A stretch of DNA of 64,000 nucleotides from Segatella copri (lineage in GTDB: Bacteria; Bacteroidota; Bacteroidia; Bacteroidales; Bacteroidaceae): the NCBI RefSeq assembly GCF_019249655.2, contig NZ_CP137557.1, positions 2,885,001 to 2,949,000 on the forward strand. Direction: 5' to 3'. This document shows, piece by piece, positions 31,412-40,734 of this stretch. The first letter of the stretch is position 1; every line of letters begins with the position of its first letter. Both the position numbers and the translations under genes were made by a program. Under the pieces are notes generated by a model. The model was not told where the DNA came from, searched no databases, and saw only the letters and a program-made list of their open reading frames with translations.

Positions 31412-32623
31412 ATGCCTGAAATATCAGTACGCGGCCTCGAAATGCCTGAGTCACCTATCAGAAAGCTGGCTCCTCTGGCTGCCGCAGCAAAGAAACGTGG
31501 AGTTAAGGTCTATCACCTCAATATCGGTCAGCCAGACCTCCCTACTCCTCAATGTGGTCTCGATGCGCTCAAGCACATCGACCGCACCATCCTGGAGTAT
31601 TCTCCAAGCCAGGGCTATCTCAGTTATCGTGAGAAGCTGGTAGATTATTACAAGAAATTCAATATCAATGTTACTGCCGATGACATCATCATCACATCGG
31701 GAGGTTCAGAAGCCGTGCTCTTCTCGTTCATGAGCTGTCTGAACCCGGGAGATGAAATCATCGTGCCAGAACCTGCATACGCCAACTATATGGCGTTCGC
31801 CATCTCGGCGGGTGCCAAGATCCGCACCATCGCCACGACCATCGAGGAGGGTTTCTCGCTGCCTAAGGTGGAGAAGTTTGAGGAGCTGATCAATGAGCAC
31901 ACCCGTGCCATCCTGATCTGCAACCCTAACAACCCTACGGGCTATCTCTACACACGCAGAGAGATGAACCAGATTCGCGACCTGGTGAAGAAGTACGACC
32001 TCTACCTCTTCTCTGACGAGGTTTACCGTGAGTACATCTACACCGGCAGCCCATACATCAGTGCGATGCACCTGGAAGGCATCGAGCAGAACACCGTGCT
32101 CATCGACTCTGTGTCTAAGCGTTACAGCGAGTGCGGTATCCGTGTGGGTGCCCTGATTACCAAGAATGCAGAGATTCGCAAGGCGGTGATGAAGTTCTGC
32201 CAGGCCCGTCTCTCTCCTCCTCTCATCGGTCAGATTGTAGCCGAGGCTTCGCTCGATGCTCCTGAGGAGTACTATCGCGATGTATACGATGAGTATGTGG
32301 AGCGCCGTAAGTGCCTGATTGACGGACTCAACCGTATTCCTGGCGTATACTCCCCAATTCCAATGGGTGCCTTCTATACCGTGGCAAAACTGCCTATCGA
32401 CGATTCAGAAAAGTTCTGCCGCTGGTGCCTGGAAGAGTTTGATTACGAGGGCGAAACCGTGATGATGGCACCAGCCTCCGGTTTCTACACCACTCCTGGA
32501 GCCGGAAGAAACCAGGTGCGTATGGCATACGTGTTGAAGAAGGACGACCTGAACAGAGCATTGATAGTGCTTGCCAAGGCACTTGAGGCTTATCCGGGAA
32601 GAGTGGAGGATGAAGGACTGTAA
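31412..32623 (+). CDS. PLP-dependent aminotransferase (class I/II)
   Basis: A 403-residue fold-type I aminotransferase. Substrate-binding NIGQPDLPTP is at about 37-46, NPNNPTGYLY at about 171-180, and DEVYREYIY at about 208-216. The PLP lysine lies in DSVSKRYSECGIRVG (about 231-245). It most resembles aspartate/aromatic aminotransferase-like enzymes, but the SKRYSxCG motif marks a separate Bacteroidetes subgroup, so the substrate is open. The permease gene starts 4 bp after its stop, so both are co-transcribed. Confidence 0.9.
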   Translation: MPEISVRGLEMPESPIRKLAPLAAAAKKRGVKVYHLNIGQPDLPTPQCGLDALKHIDRTILEYSPSQGYLSYREKLVDYYKKFNINVTADDIIITSGGSEAVLFSFMSCLNPGDEIIVPEPAYANYMAFAISAGAKIRTIATTIEEGFSLPKVEKFEELINEHTRAILICNPNNPTGYLYTRREMNQIRDLVKKYDLYLFSDEVYREYIYTGSPYISAMHLEGIEQNTVLIDSVSKRYSECGIRVGALITKNAEIRKAVMKFCQARLSPPLIGQIVAEASLDAPEEYYRDVYDEYVERRKCLIDGLNRIPGVYSPIPMGAFYTVAKLPIDDSEKFCRWCLEEFDYEGETVMMAPASGFYTTPGAGRNQVRMAYVLKKDDLNRALIVLAKALEAYPGRVEDEGL

Positions 32624-32626
32624 GAT

Positions 32627-33874
32627 ATGAATTTTCCTCTATTTATAGCAAAGAAATTGTATAGCGACCAGGGCGATAAACGTAAAGTTTCTCGCCCTGC
32701 TATCCATATAGCCACCGCTGGCGTTGCCATCGGACTCGCCATCATGATCATGTCGGTATGCGTGGTGCTGGGATTCAAGCATACCATCCGCGACAAGGTG
32801 GTGGGATTCGGAAGCCACATACAGGTGGCGGATTTCATGACCCTGCAGCAGCAGAACCAGTATCCCGTGGTGATGAACGACTCCATGATGGGCGTGCTCC
32901 GAAAGATTCCGGGCGTGAAACACGTGCAGCGATTCGCCATGAAGGAAGGAATCCTCAAGACCGACAGCGACTTCCTGGGCGTTGCCTTCAAGGGCGTGGG
33001 ACCGGAGTTTGACTCCACCTTCATCCACCAGAACATGGTGGAAGGAAGCATACCGAAGTTTGACGACAAGGCAAGTCACAACAAAATCCTGATTTCCAAG
33101 CTGATGGCCGACAAGCTGAAGCTGAAGAACGGAGAAAGAATCTTCGCCTATTTCATCGACGACAACGGAGTGAGAATGCGACGGTTCACCATCCAGGGCA
33201 TCTATCAGACCAATCTGAAGAAATACGACGAGACGATGGTCTACACCGACCTCTATACCGCCGTGAAACTGAACGGATGGATGGACGACCAGACCAGCGG
33301 AGCCGAACTGACGGTGAACGATTTCGAGAAACTCAACGAGACGGAAGACTATATTATAAATAAGGTGAACCGCACCGTGGATCATTATGGCGAAACCTAC
33401 AGCAGTGCCACCATCAAGGACTTGAATCCGAACATCTTCCAGTGGCTCGGACTGATGGACCTCAACGTGTGGATCATCCTCGCCCTGATGCTCATCGTGG
33501 CAGGCGTAACCATGATCAGCGGACTGCTCATCATCATTCTGGAACGCACCTCGATGATTGGCGTACTCAAGGCCTTGGGTGCCCGCAACCGCACCATCCG
33601 CCACACCTTCCTCTGGTTTGCCGTGTTCATCATAGGCAGGGGAATGCTGCTGGGCAACATCATAGCCCTGGCAATTCTAGCAGTGCAGTATTTCACAGGG
33701 GTGCTAAAACTCGATGCGCAGACTTACTACGTAAGTACGGTGCCCGTAGAGTTCAACTGGCTCTTCATCGTGGCGCTGAATGTAGCCACCCTGCTCATCA
33801 GCGTGTTCATGCTCGTAGCCCCAAGCTACCTCATCTCGCATATCCATCCAGCCAAATCGATGAGATATGAATAA
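32627..33874 (+). CDS. FtsX-like ABC transporter permease (LolC/E type)
   Basis: A 415-residue inner-membrane protein with one N-terminal helix (about 27-50, AIHIATAGVAIGLAIMIMSV), a large periplasmic MacB-like domain, and three C-terminal helices (about 276-305, 325-348, 375-402). This is the 4-helix FtsX/LolE arrangement. Such permeases work with an ATPase in lipoprotein release; no ATPase gene is adjacent. It is 4 bp behind the aminotransferase and ends at a strong terminator. Confidence 0.88.
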   Translation: MNFPLFIAKKLYSDQGDKRKVSRPAIHIATAGVAIGLAIMIMSVCVVLGFKHTIRDKVVGFGSHIQVADFMTLQQQNQYPVVMNDSMMGVLRKIPGVKHVQRFAMKEGILKTDSDFLGVAFKGVGPEFDSTFIHQNMVEGSIPKFDDKASHNKILISKLMADKLKLKNGERIFAYFIDDNGVRMRRFTIQGIYQTNLKKYDETMVYTDLYTAVKLNGWMDDQTSGAELTVNDFEKLNETEDYIINKVNRTVDHYGETYSSATIKDLNPNIFQWLGLMDLNVWIILALMLIVAGVTMISGLLIIILERTSMIGVLKALGARNRTIRHTFLWFAVFIIGRGMLLGNIIALAILAVQYFTGVLKLDAQTYYVSTVPVEFNWLFIVALNVATLLISVFMLVAPSYLISHIHPAKSMRYE

Positions 33875-33878
33875 AAGC

Positions 33879-33940
33879 TTCCATCCCATTATTGCCACCT
33901 CTAAATATGGTAATAATGGGATGAAACTTATACCTTTTTT
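33879..33940 (+). terminator. Terminator after the permease gene
   Basis: TTCCATCCCATTATTGCCA pairs with TGGTAATAATGGGATGAA across ATTT-rich loop, followed by TTTTTTTT. Just beyond, a 21-bp direct repeat with TTTTCCGGTTTTACAAT occurs twice (33939-33980). Confidence 0.85.
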
Positions 33941-34012
33941 TTCCGGTTTTACAATCAATTTTTCCGGTTTTACAATTAATTTGCCCCTTTATCAAAAATA
34001 GTGCACATATTT

Positions 34013-34044
34013 TTTTGTAGTGTGCAGTATTTTCCGTATCTTTG
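34013..34044 (+). promoter_or_regulatory. Promoter of the acyl-CoA ligase pair
   Basis: TTTG (34013-34016), 20 nt, TATCTTTG (34037-34044). The start ATG at 34068 leaves a very short leader. Confidence 0.75.
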
Positions 34045-34067
34045 CACAAAATTTTGTAAATTGTGCA

Positions 34068-35735
34068 ATGAATTCAATACCAAGTTTTAACTCGTATATT
34101 GAGAGAAGCATCATCAAGAACTGGAACCTGGATGCGCTCACCGATTACAAGGGAGCCACCCTGCAATACCACGATGTTGCTAGAAAGATAGAGAAACTGC
34201 ACATCCTGTTTGAAAACAGCGATGTGAAGAAGGGCGACAAGATTGCCGTCTGCGGAAGAAATAGTAGCCAGTGGGCAGTAGCCTTCCTGGCCATTATTAC
34301 TTACGGTGCCATCGTCGTACCTATACAGAACGAATTTAAGCCTGAGCAGATTCACAACATCGTGAACCACAGCGAGAGCAAACTGCTCTTCGTGGGCGAT
34401 GTGGTGGCTACGGAAATCAATCCGGAAGAAATGCCTACACTGGAAGGCATCATCTATCTGCCAGACAATTCGCTCGTCATCTCCCGTTCAGAAAAACTGA
34501 CCTACGCGCGTGAGAACCTCAATGCCATGTTCGGCCACAAATACCCAAAGTATTTCCGAGCTGAGCACGTAAAGTATCACGTGGATGATCCGGAAGAACT
34601 GGCGATGATCAACTACACCAGCGGAACCACAGGGTTCTCGAAGGGTGTGATGCTGCCTTACAGGGCACTGTGGGGCAATCTCGACTATCTCATCGACTCC
34701 GTGAGACCGAAGATAGGAAAGAACTGCAACGTCCTCTCTACCCTGCCGATGGCACACATGTATGGACTGATGACAGAGTTCCTCTACAACATCGTTGAAG
34801 GAAACCACATCTTCTTCCTCACCCGCCTGCCGAGCCCAACGCTCATCTCTGAGGCACTGGCTGAGATTCAGCCCGACATCCTCTTCGCCGTTCCGCTCGT
34901 GGTGGATAAGATTGTAAGAAAGGAAGTGTTCCCACATATCCAGACCAACCGTGCCCGCCTCCTGATGAACATGCCTGTCATCAGCAAGCGCATCAAGGAG
35001 AAGGTTCGCGAGTTCGTGCTCCGCAAGTTTGGCAATCGCCCTTACGAGGTGGTTGTGGGTGGCGCACCACTCAACAAGGAGATTGAGAACTTCTTCATCA
35101 GCGTGGGCTTCCCTATCGCCATGGGCTACGGAACCACCGAAACCGCTCCACTCATCACCTTCGCCCATCAGGACAACTATGTGGCAGGAAGCTGCGGCGT
35201 TGCCGTGAAGCACATGGAGGTGAAGGTACTGAGCGATGACCCTGAAAACGTGGCCGGCGAACTGGTTTGCCGTGGCATCAACGTGATGAAGGGCTACTAC
35301 AAGAACCAGGAGGCTACGGATGCCGTAATCGATGAAGACGGATGGTTCCACACGGGCGACCTGGCTACGATGGACGCCGAAGGCCACTTCTTCGTAAGAG
35401 GAAGAAGCAAGAACATGCTGCTGGGCCCTAACGGACAGAACATCTATCCGGAGGAGATTGAAGACAAGCTCAACTCCATGCCGATGGTGAACGAGAGCAT
35501 CGTACTCCAGAAGGACGACAAGCTCGTGGCACTGGTGCATCCGGAAATGGACGAAAGCCAGGAGATGGGATTCAGCCAGGAAGACCTCGTCAACATCATG
35601 GAGCAGAACCGAAAGGACCTGAACCTGCAGATGCCAAGCTTCGCAAAAATCTCGCGCATCCAGTTGCACGACACTGAATTTGAAAAGACGGCAAAGAAGT
35701 CGATTAAGCGCTACCTCTATCAGGACGCTATATAA
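34068..35735 (+). CDS. AMP-binding acyl-CoA ligase, copy 1
   Basis: A 555-residue ANL-superfamily enzyme that adenylates a carboxylate and probably forms an acyl-CoA. The P-loop is INYTSGTTGFSKGVM (about 179-193), MGYGTTETAP (about 344-353) is the A5 motif, and GWFHTGDLATMD (about 425-436) and RGRSKNMLLGPNGQNIYPEEIE carry the A7-A8 motifs. KTAKKSIKRYLY near the C-terminus bears the A10 lysine. The start at 34068 (MNSIPSFNSYIERS) is preferred over an in-frame ATG at 34020, which lies upstream of the promoter -7 box. A close paralogue follows 15 bp downstream. Confidence 0.92.
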   Translation: MNSIPSFNSYIERSIIKNWNLDALTDYKGATLQYHDVARKIEKLHILFENSDVKKGDKIAVCGRNSSQWAVAFLAIITYGAIVVPIQNEFKPEQIHNIVNHSESKLLFVGDVVATEINPEEMPTLEGIIYLPDNSLVISRSEKLTYARENLNAMFGHKYPKYFRAEHVKYHVDDPEELAMINYTSGTTGFSKGVMLPYRALWGNLDYLIDSVRPKIGKNCNVLSTLPMAHMYGLMTEFLYNIVEGNHIFFLTRLPSPTLISEALAEIQPDILFAVPLVVDKIVRKEVFPHIQTNRARLLMNMPVISKRIKEKVREFVLRKFGNRPYEVVVGGAPLNKEIENFFISVGFPIAMGYGTTETAPLITFAHQDNYVAGSCGVAVKHMEVKVLSDDPENVAGELVCRGINVMKGYYKNQEATDAVIDEDGWFHTGDLATMDAEGHFFVRGRSKNMLLGPNGQNIYPEEIEDKLNSMPMVNESIVLQKDDKLVALVHPEMDESQEMGFSQEDLVNIMEQNRKDLNLQMPSFAKISRIQLHDTEFEKTAKKSIKRYLYQDAI

Positions 35736-35750
35736 AGAATAAAACGAGAA

Positions 35751-37427
35751 ATGAATAAGAATATGGAAATTCCTAGCTTTAACGCACTTATACAGAAGAG
35801 CATCATAGACCATTGGGATATGGATGCCCTGACCGACTACAAGGGAGCCACCTTGCAGTATCACGATGTGGCACGCAAGATTGAAAAGCTGCACATCATG
35901 TTTGAGAACTCCGGCGTAGTGAAGGGCGACAAGATTGCCCTCTGCGGTCGTAACAGTGCTAATTGGGCGGTGGCATTCCTCGCTACCTTGACCTATGGTG
36001 CCATCGCGGTGCCTATCCTGCATGAGTTCATGCCTGAACAGATTCACAATATCGTGAACCACAGCGACGCCAAGTTACTCTTCGTGGGTGATGTGGTGGC
36101 TACTCAGGTGGACGCAACCAAGATGCCAGGGCTGGAGGGAATCATCTACATTCCAGACTACTCGCTCGTGGTTTCACGCACCGATAAGCTGACATACGCC
36201 CGCGAGCACCTCAACGAGATGTTCGGCATCAAGTATCCTAAGTACTTCCGCAAGAACCATGTAAGCTACTACATCGATCAGGACCCAGACGAACTGGCGA
36301 TGATCAACTATACCAGTGGAACCACCGGTTTCTCCAAGGGTGTGATGGTTCCTTACCGTGCCCTCTGGAGCAATGCCGATTTTGCCGAGAATGTACTGGG
36401 CAAGAAGATCAAGGCAGGTGATTCAATAATCAGCATCCTGCCGATGGCCCACATGTATGGCATGGCATTCGAGTTTATCTTCGAATTCCTCAAGGGCTGC
36501 CACGTCTTCTATCTCACCCGCATCCCTAGCCCGGCCATCATTGCTGAGGCATTCGGCCGCATCAAGCCAGCAGTTATCATCGCTGTGCCTCTGGTCATCG
36601 AGAAGATTATCCGCAAGAAGGTGTTCCCTAAGATTCAGAACAACCGCATGCGCATGCTGCTCCACATGCCAGTGATCAGCAAGAAGGTGAAGGAGAAGAT
36701 ATGCGACCAGGTGAGCAACGCCTTCGGTGGCAACTTCTACGAGGTAATTATCGGCGGTGCTGCGTTCAACCGAGAGGTAGAGAACTTCCTGTATGGCGTA
36801 GGATTCAGATATACAGTGGGTTATGGTGCTACAGAGTGTGCACCTATCATCTGCTACGAGGATTACAAGAACTTCGTGCCGGGTTCTTGCGGTAAGGCAG
36901 CGCTCCACATGATGGTTCGCATCGACAGTCCAGACCCAGAGAATGTACCGGGCGAAATCCTAGCCAAGGGTCCTAACGTGATGCTGGGTTACTACAAGAA
37001 CGAGGAGGCTACCAAGCAGACCATCGATGAGAAGGGCTGGTATCACACCGGCGACCTCGGAACCATGGATGGCGACGGCAATGTATTCATCAAGGGCCGC
37101 AGCAAGAACATGCTCCTGGGTGCATCGGGCCAGAACATCTATCCTGAGGAAATAGAGGATAAGCTCAACTCCCTAGCCCTCGTTGCCGAGAGCGTGGTGG
37201 TCCAGAAGGGCGAAAAGCTCGTAGGTTTGGTTTATCCAGATTTCGACGAGGCGCAGTCGCTGAACCTCGGCAGAAAGGAACTGGAGGATATCATGGAACA
37301 GAACCGCCAGGAACTCAACACGATGGTTCCAGGCTACAGCAAGCTGAGCGAAATCCGCATACACGACGAAGAGTTCGAAAAGACGCCAAAGAAGAGTATC
37401 AAGCGATACCTCTATACGGCGGAGTAA
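35751..37427 (+). CDS. AMP-binding acyl-CoA ligase, copy 2
   Basis: A 558-residue paralogue of the preceding ligase with the same motifs: INYTSGTTGFSKGVM, VGYGATECAP, GWYHTGDLGTMD, GRSKNMLLGASGQNIYPEEIE and EKTPKKSIKRYLY. The N-terminal 60 residues are almost identical to copy 1 (ALTDYKGATLQYHDVARKIE), while the middle differs more. This fits a tandem duplication with later divergence in substrate pocket. It has no promoter of its own, so the pair is one transcript, ended by a perfect hairpin. Confidence 0.92.
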   Translation: MNKNMEIPSFNALIQKSIIDHWDMDALTDYKGATLQYHDVARKIEKLHIMFENSGVVKGDKIALCGRNSANWAVAFLATLTYGAIAVPILHEFMPEQIHNIVNHSDAKLLFVGDVVATQVDATKMPGLEGIIYIPDYSLVVSRTDKLTYAREHLNEMFGIKYPKYFRKNHVSYYIDQDPDELAMINYTSGTTGFSKGVMVPYRALWSNADFAENVLGKKIKAGDSIISILPMAHMYGMAFEFIFEFLKGCHVFYLTRIPSPAIIAEAFGRIKPAVIIAVPLVIEKIIRKKVFPKIQNNRMRMLLHMPVISKKVKEKICDQVSNAFGGNFYEVIIGGAAFNREVENFLYGVGFRYTVGYGATECAPIICYEDYKNFVPGSCGKAALHMMVRIDSPDPENVPGEILAKGPNVMLGYYKNEEATKQTIDEKGWYHTGDLGTMDGDGNVFIKGRSKNMLLGASGQNIYPEEIEDKLNSLALVAESVVVQKGEKLVGLVYPDFDEAQSLNLGRKELEDIMEQNRQELNTMVPGYSKLSEIRIHDEEFEKTPKKSIKRYLYTAE

Positions 37428-37437
37428 TATCCAATAA

Positions 37438-37481
37438 ACAAATGAGGGTGTGTCATTGTTTTATGACACACCCTCATTTGT
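37438..37481. terminator. Bidirectional terminator
   Basis: ACAAATGAGGGTGTGTCAT pairs perfectly with ATGACACACCCTCATTTGT across TGTTTT, between the convergent ligase and Crp-type genes. Confidence 0.9.
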
Positions 37482-37487
37482 TATAAA

Positions 37488-38093
37488 TTATAATAATGTA
37501 TTCGATCTGATTCTCGACAACGTTTCAGGCGTCATCTGCAGATAACTGGCGATATACGTAAGCGGCGCACGGAGCACCACCTGCGGATTCAGGTCGCACA
37601 GACGCTTGTACTTATTCGGTGCCGTCTCGAATCTCATCAGGTCGGCATGCACCTGCGACTGAATCAGACTCTCCTCCAATATCTTACGATAGAGCATCTG
37701 GATATTCACGTTACGCATGGCGGCAGCCTCCAGCTTCGCCTTCGGCAAGGCATATACAAGTGTAGGCTCAAGCGCCTCCACCTGCAATTTCGTAGGCTCT
37801 TCCTTGAAGAGACTTTCTATGCACATGAAGATGGAATGATCCACACCCAAATGTTCCGTCACTTCCTTGTCGTTCTTGAAGTAATACTGGCGGATCAATC
37901 CCTTCTCAATATACGAGATGTTCTTGCACACCTCGCCCTCAACCAGGATTTTCTCTCCCTTTCCATACTTGATCGGTTCCAGAATTGACTCCAGCACGTC
38001 CAACTCGCTATGAGTCATCGTACTGTACTTACGTGCAAGCTCTCGGGCTATGTCGCGCGTTGGGGTGATTACTTTAAATGCATTCATATTCAT
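37488..38093 (-). CDS. Crp/Fnr-family transcriptional regulator
   Basis: A 201-residue regulator. A cyclic-nucleotide-binding-like beta-roll spans about 35-120 (KYGKGEKILVEGEVCKNISYIEKGLIRQYY). The C-terminal end holds a truncated helix-turn-helix (YIASYLQMTPETLSRIRSN), the usual form of Bacteroidetes Crp-like proteins. There is no Fe-S cysteine cluster. The effector is unknown. It lies between the ligase terminator and lepA, reading with lepA on the minus strand. Confidence 0.88.
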   Translation of the reverse strand: MNMNAFKVITPTRDIARELARKYSTMTHSELDVLESILEPIKYGKGEKILVEGEVCKNISYIEKGLIRQYYFKNDKEVTEHLGVDHSIFMCIESLFKEEPTKLQVEALEPTLVYALPKAKLEAAAMRNVNIQMLYRKILEESLIQSQVHADLMRFETAPNKYKRLCDLNPQVVLRAPLTYIASYLQMTPETLSRIRSNTLL

Positions 38094-38127
38094 GTTCCTC
38101 CCATTATAAATTTCGGTTTAGTTCATA

Positions 38128-39921
38128 TTAGTCTAACTTCAATACCGCGAGGAATGCCTTCTGTGGCACCTCTACGTTACCAATCTGCTTCATACGCTTC
38201 TTTCCCTTCTTCTGCTTCTCAAGCAACTTGCGCTTACGGCTCACGTCACCACCATAACACTTGGCGGTCACGTCCTTGCGCACCTGCTTCACAGTCTCAC
38301 GGGCCACAATTTTGGCTCCGATGGCTGCCTGGATAGCAATGTCAAACTGCTGACGAGGAATCAAGTCCTTCAACTTCTCGCACATGCGGCGGCCGAAGCT
38401 CACGGCATTGTCGCGATGAGTCAAGGTACTCAGCGCATCCACAGGTTCTCCATTCAGGAGAATATCCAGTTTCACCAGGTCGGAATGGCGGAACGAATCG
38501 ATGTGATAGTCGAAGGAAGCATATCCCTTGGAAATACTCTTCAGCTTATCGTAGAAATCGATTACAATCTCGCCCAGCGGCAGCATGAAGTGCAACTCCA
38601 CACGGTTACCGCTCACGTATTCCTGATTAATCAATTCGCCACGCTTATCCAGACAAAGCTTCATAATCGGACCGATGTAATCGGCTGCGGTGATGATGGT
38701 GGCACGGATATATGGCTCCTCGATATGGTCAATCATCGTTGGGTCTGGCAATCCCGAAGGGTTGTGAACCTCCTTCTCGCCGCCCTGCTTGTCGTATACC
38801 ATATAAGATACGTTAGGCACGGTGGTGATAACATCCATGTTGAACTCGCGGTCCAGACGCTCCTGCACAATCTCCATGTGGAGCAGACCGAGGAATCCGC
38901 AGCGGAAACCGAAGCCCAATGCCACGGAACTCTCTGGCGAGAAAGTAAGCGAAGCATCGTTGAGCTGCAGCTTCTCCAATGAGGCACGCAGATTCTCGTA
39001 ATCGCTAGGATCGATAGGATAAACGCCGGCAAAGACCATCGGCTTCACTTCCTGGAAACCGGCAATCGCCTTCTCGCATGGTCGGGCAATGTGCGTAATG
39101 GTATCACCCACCTTTACCTCGGTGGCATTCTTGATACCCGAGATGATGTAGCCCACCTCTCCGGCACCCAGTTCCTTGCGAGGAATCATATCCATCTTGA
39201 GCACACCGATTTCATCGGCATCATATTCCATGCCGGTGTTAAAGAACTTCACCTTGTCGCCCTTGCGGATAACACCGTTCTCTATCTTGAAATAAGCGAT
39301 GATACCACGGAAGGAATTGAACACGGAGTCGAAGATGAGTGCCTGCAATGGCGCCTTGTCGTCGCCCTTAGGAGCTGGCACACGGTTTACCACCGCCTCC
39401 AGAACATCCTCAACGCCCTCGCCGGTCTTGCCGGAAGCGCGGAGGATATCCTCATGCTTGCATCCGATGAGGTCAACGATTTCGTCTTCCACTTCCTCCG
39501 GCATAGCCGAAGGCATATCTATCTTGTTGATCACTGGAATGATTTCCAGGTCGTGCTCAATAGCCATATAGAGGTTAGAGATGGTCTGCGCCTGGACACC
39601 CTGAGTGGCATCCACGACCAAGAGCGCTCCCTCGCAGGCTGCGATGGAACGGGAAACCTCGTAAGAGAAGTCTACGTGTCCCGGAGTATCGATGAGGTTG
39701 AGGATGTAAGTCTGTCCATCCTTTGCCTTGTACTCCATCTGGATGGCGTGGCTCTTGATGGTGATACCACGTTCCCTCTCCAGGTCCATGTCGTCAAGCA
39801 TCTGTCCCTCAGTAATCTTGATAGTCTGAGTCTTCTCCAACAAACGGTCTGCCAGGGTACTTTTACCATGGTCGATATGTGCAATAATGCAGAAATTTCT
39901 TATTTTATTTATATTCTCCAT
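38128..39921 (-). CDS. lepA: Elongation factor 4 (LepA)
   Basis: A 597-residue translational GTPase that acts on stalled or back-translocated ribosomes. G-motifs are [10 protein letters not shown] (about 14-23), [12 protein letters not shown] (about 80-91) and NKIDMP (about 134-139). The C-terminal LepA-specific domain ends in [24 protein letters not shown] chose ATG 39921 ([19 protein letters not shown]) over an upstream Met at 39975 because it gives the family's usual start and length and lies behind the promoter. Crp-type gene follows 34 bp downstream. Confidence 0.96.
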   Translation of the reverse strand: MENINKIRNFCIIAHIDHGKSTLADRLLEKTQTIKITEGQMLDDMDLERERGITIKSHAIQMEYKAKDGQTYILNLIDTPGHVDFSYEVSRSIAACEGALLVVDATQGVQAQTISNLYMAIEHDLEIIPVINKIDMPSAMPEEVEDEIVDLIGCKHEDILRASGKTGEGVEDVLEAVVNRVPAPKGDDKAPLQALIFDSVFNSFRGIIAYFKIENGVIRKGDKVKFFNTGMEYDADEIGVLKMDMIPRKELGAGEVGYIISGIKNATEVKVGDTITHIARPCEKAIAGFQEVKPMVFAGVYPIDPSDYENLRASLEKLQLNDASLTFSPESSVALGFGFRCGFLGLLHMEIVQERLDREFNMDVITTVPNVSYMVYDKQGGEKEVHNPSGLPDPTMIDHIEEPYIRATIITAADYIGPIMKLCLDKRGELINQEYVSGNRVELHFMLPLGEIVIDFYDKLKSISKGYASFDYHIDSFRHSDLVKLDILLNGEPVDALSTLTHRDNAVSFGRRMCEKLKDLIPRQQFDIAIQAAIGAKIVARETVKQVRKDVTAKCYGGDVSRKRKLLEKQKKGKKRMKQIGNVEVPQKAFLAVLKLD

Positions 39922-39943
39922 ATAATTTTCTCTCTTTAGACTG

Positions 39944-39972
39944 CAAAGATACTTATTTTTTTTGTATCTTTG
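39944..39972. promoter_or_regulatory. Back-to-back -7 boxes of lepA and the small lipoprotein gene
   Basis: CAAAGATA (39944-39951) reads TATCTTTG for lepA on the minus strand. TATCTTTG (39965-39972) serves the plus-strand gene. Only 13 bp separate them, so each promoter's -33 region lies across the other's start region. Confidence 0.7.
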
Positions 39973-40022
39973 CACAAAAGATTGAAAATAATAGAGTTTT
40001 TTAGATAAAAAAAGGAAAAATC

Positions 40023-40409
40023 ATGAAGAAAAAGTTGATTTACATCGGTATTTTCGCTTCTTTGCTGGTTTCTTGCACCGAAAGTCTGGAAGATAAGGCG
40101 GCGAGAGAGGCGAAGGAATATACGGAAAAGTACTGCCCTACTCCCTACGTGAACGACAGCCGTACGGATAGTGCCACCTTCGATAAGACCACCAAGGTTT
40201 ACACCTATTATGTAACCCTGAGAAACAAGGCTGACAACAAGCAGGCGATTGATGCCAACAGGGAAAAGCTGCATAAATTGCAGAAGGAGGCGCTGGATAA
40301 CAACCCGGGCTTGAAGAAATACAAGGAGGCGCATTTCTCCTTCCGCTTCATCTATCATTCAGAGAAAGATCCGAAGCAGGTTTTGCTGGATGACAGTTTC
40401 AAGTATTAG
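40023..40409 (+). CDS. Small lipoprotein of unknown function
   Basis: A 128-residue predicted lipoprotein with signal MKKKLIYIGIFASLLVSC (Cys18). The mature part is short, charged and Lys-rich (REAKEYTEKYCPTPYVNDS, then KVYTYYVTLRNKADNKQ). No domain is recognised. It begins 51 bp after its -7 box and ends at a bidirectional terminator. Confidence 0.8.
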   Translation: MKKKLIYIGIFASLLVSCTESLEDKAAREAKEYTEKYCPTPYVNDSRTDSATFDKTTKVYTYYVTLRNKADNKQAIDANREKLHKLQKEALDNNPGLKKYKEAHFSFRFIYHSEKDPKQVLLDDSFKY

Positions 40410-40412
40410 AAA

Positions 40413-40442
40413 AGGCACGGATTACGAGTGTAATCCGTGCCT
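40413..40442. terminator. Bidirectional terminator
   Basis: AGGCACGGATTAC GAGT GTAATCCGTGCCT, flanked by A- and T-compatible runs, between convergent genes. Confidence 0.9.
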
Positions 40443-40450
40443 AAAAACTC

Positions 40451-40729
40451 TTAATATCCCATTTCCTGCAAGGCTGTGGCCAGCTGGTCTGGACAGCTTG
40501 TAGGCTTGTTACCACAAGTGATACCCTTCAGTCGGACGATGACTTCCTTGGCCTTCATGCCCTGAATCAAGGCACAAACGCCCTTGGTGTTGCCATCGCA
40601 GCCACCGATGAACTGGGCATCCTGCACAGTTCCATCTTCATCAACACTGATGCAGATGTATTTTGAGCAGGTGCCATGAGTCTGATAAGTTACTTTTGTC
40701 AACTTATCTTTCTTTTCTTGCTGCAACAT
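40451..40729 (-). CDS. TSCPD domain protein (TIGR03905 type)
   Basis: A 92-residue protein built around a TSCPD domain: YQTHGTCSKYICISVDEDGTVQDAQFIGGCDGNTKG and the motif NKPTSCPDQLATALQE near the end. TSCPD domains occur in ribonucleotide reductases and as short single-domain proteins; the conserved Cys residues may bind metal. It starts 5 bp after yebC, so it shares that transcript. Confidence 0.88.
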   Translation of the reverse strand: MLQQEKKDKLTKVTYQTHGTCSKYICISVDEDGTVQDAQFIGGCDGNTKGVCALIQGMKAKEVIVRLKGITCGNKPTSCPDQLATALQEMGY

Positions 40730-40734
40730 AAGGC

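Noticed and set aside
34020..34067. Upstream in-frame ATG of the first acyl-CoA ligase
   Set aside because: It lies before the promoter -7 box (34037-34044); the family start fits 34068.
34488..36062. 524-residue antisense frame over the two acyl-CoA ligases
   Set aside because: Shadow of two well-supported genes; composition biased to Leu/His/Val; crosses their junction.
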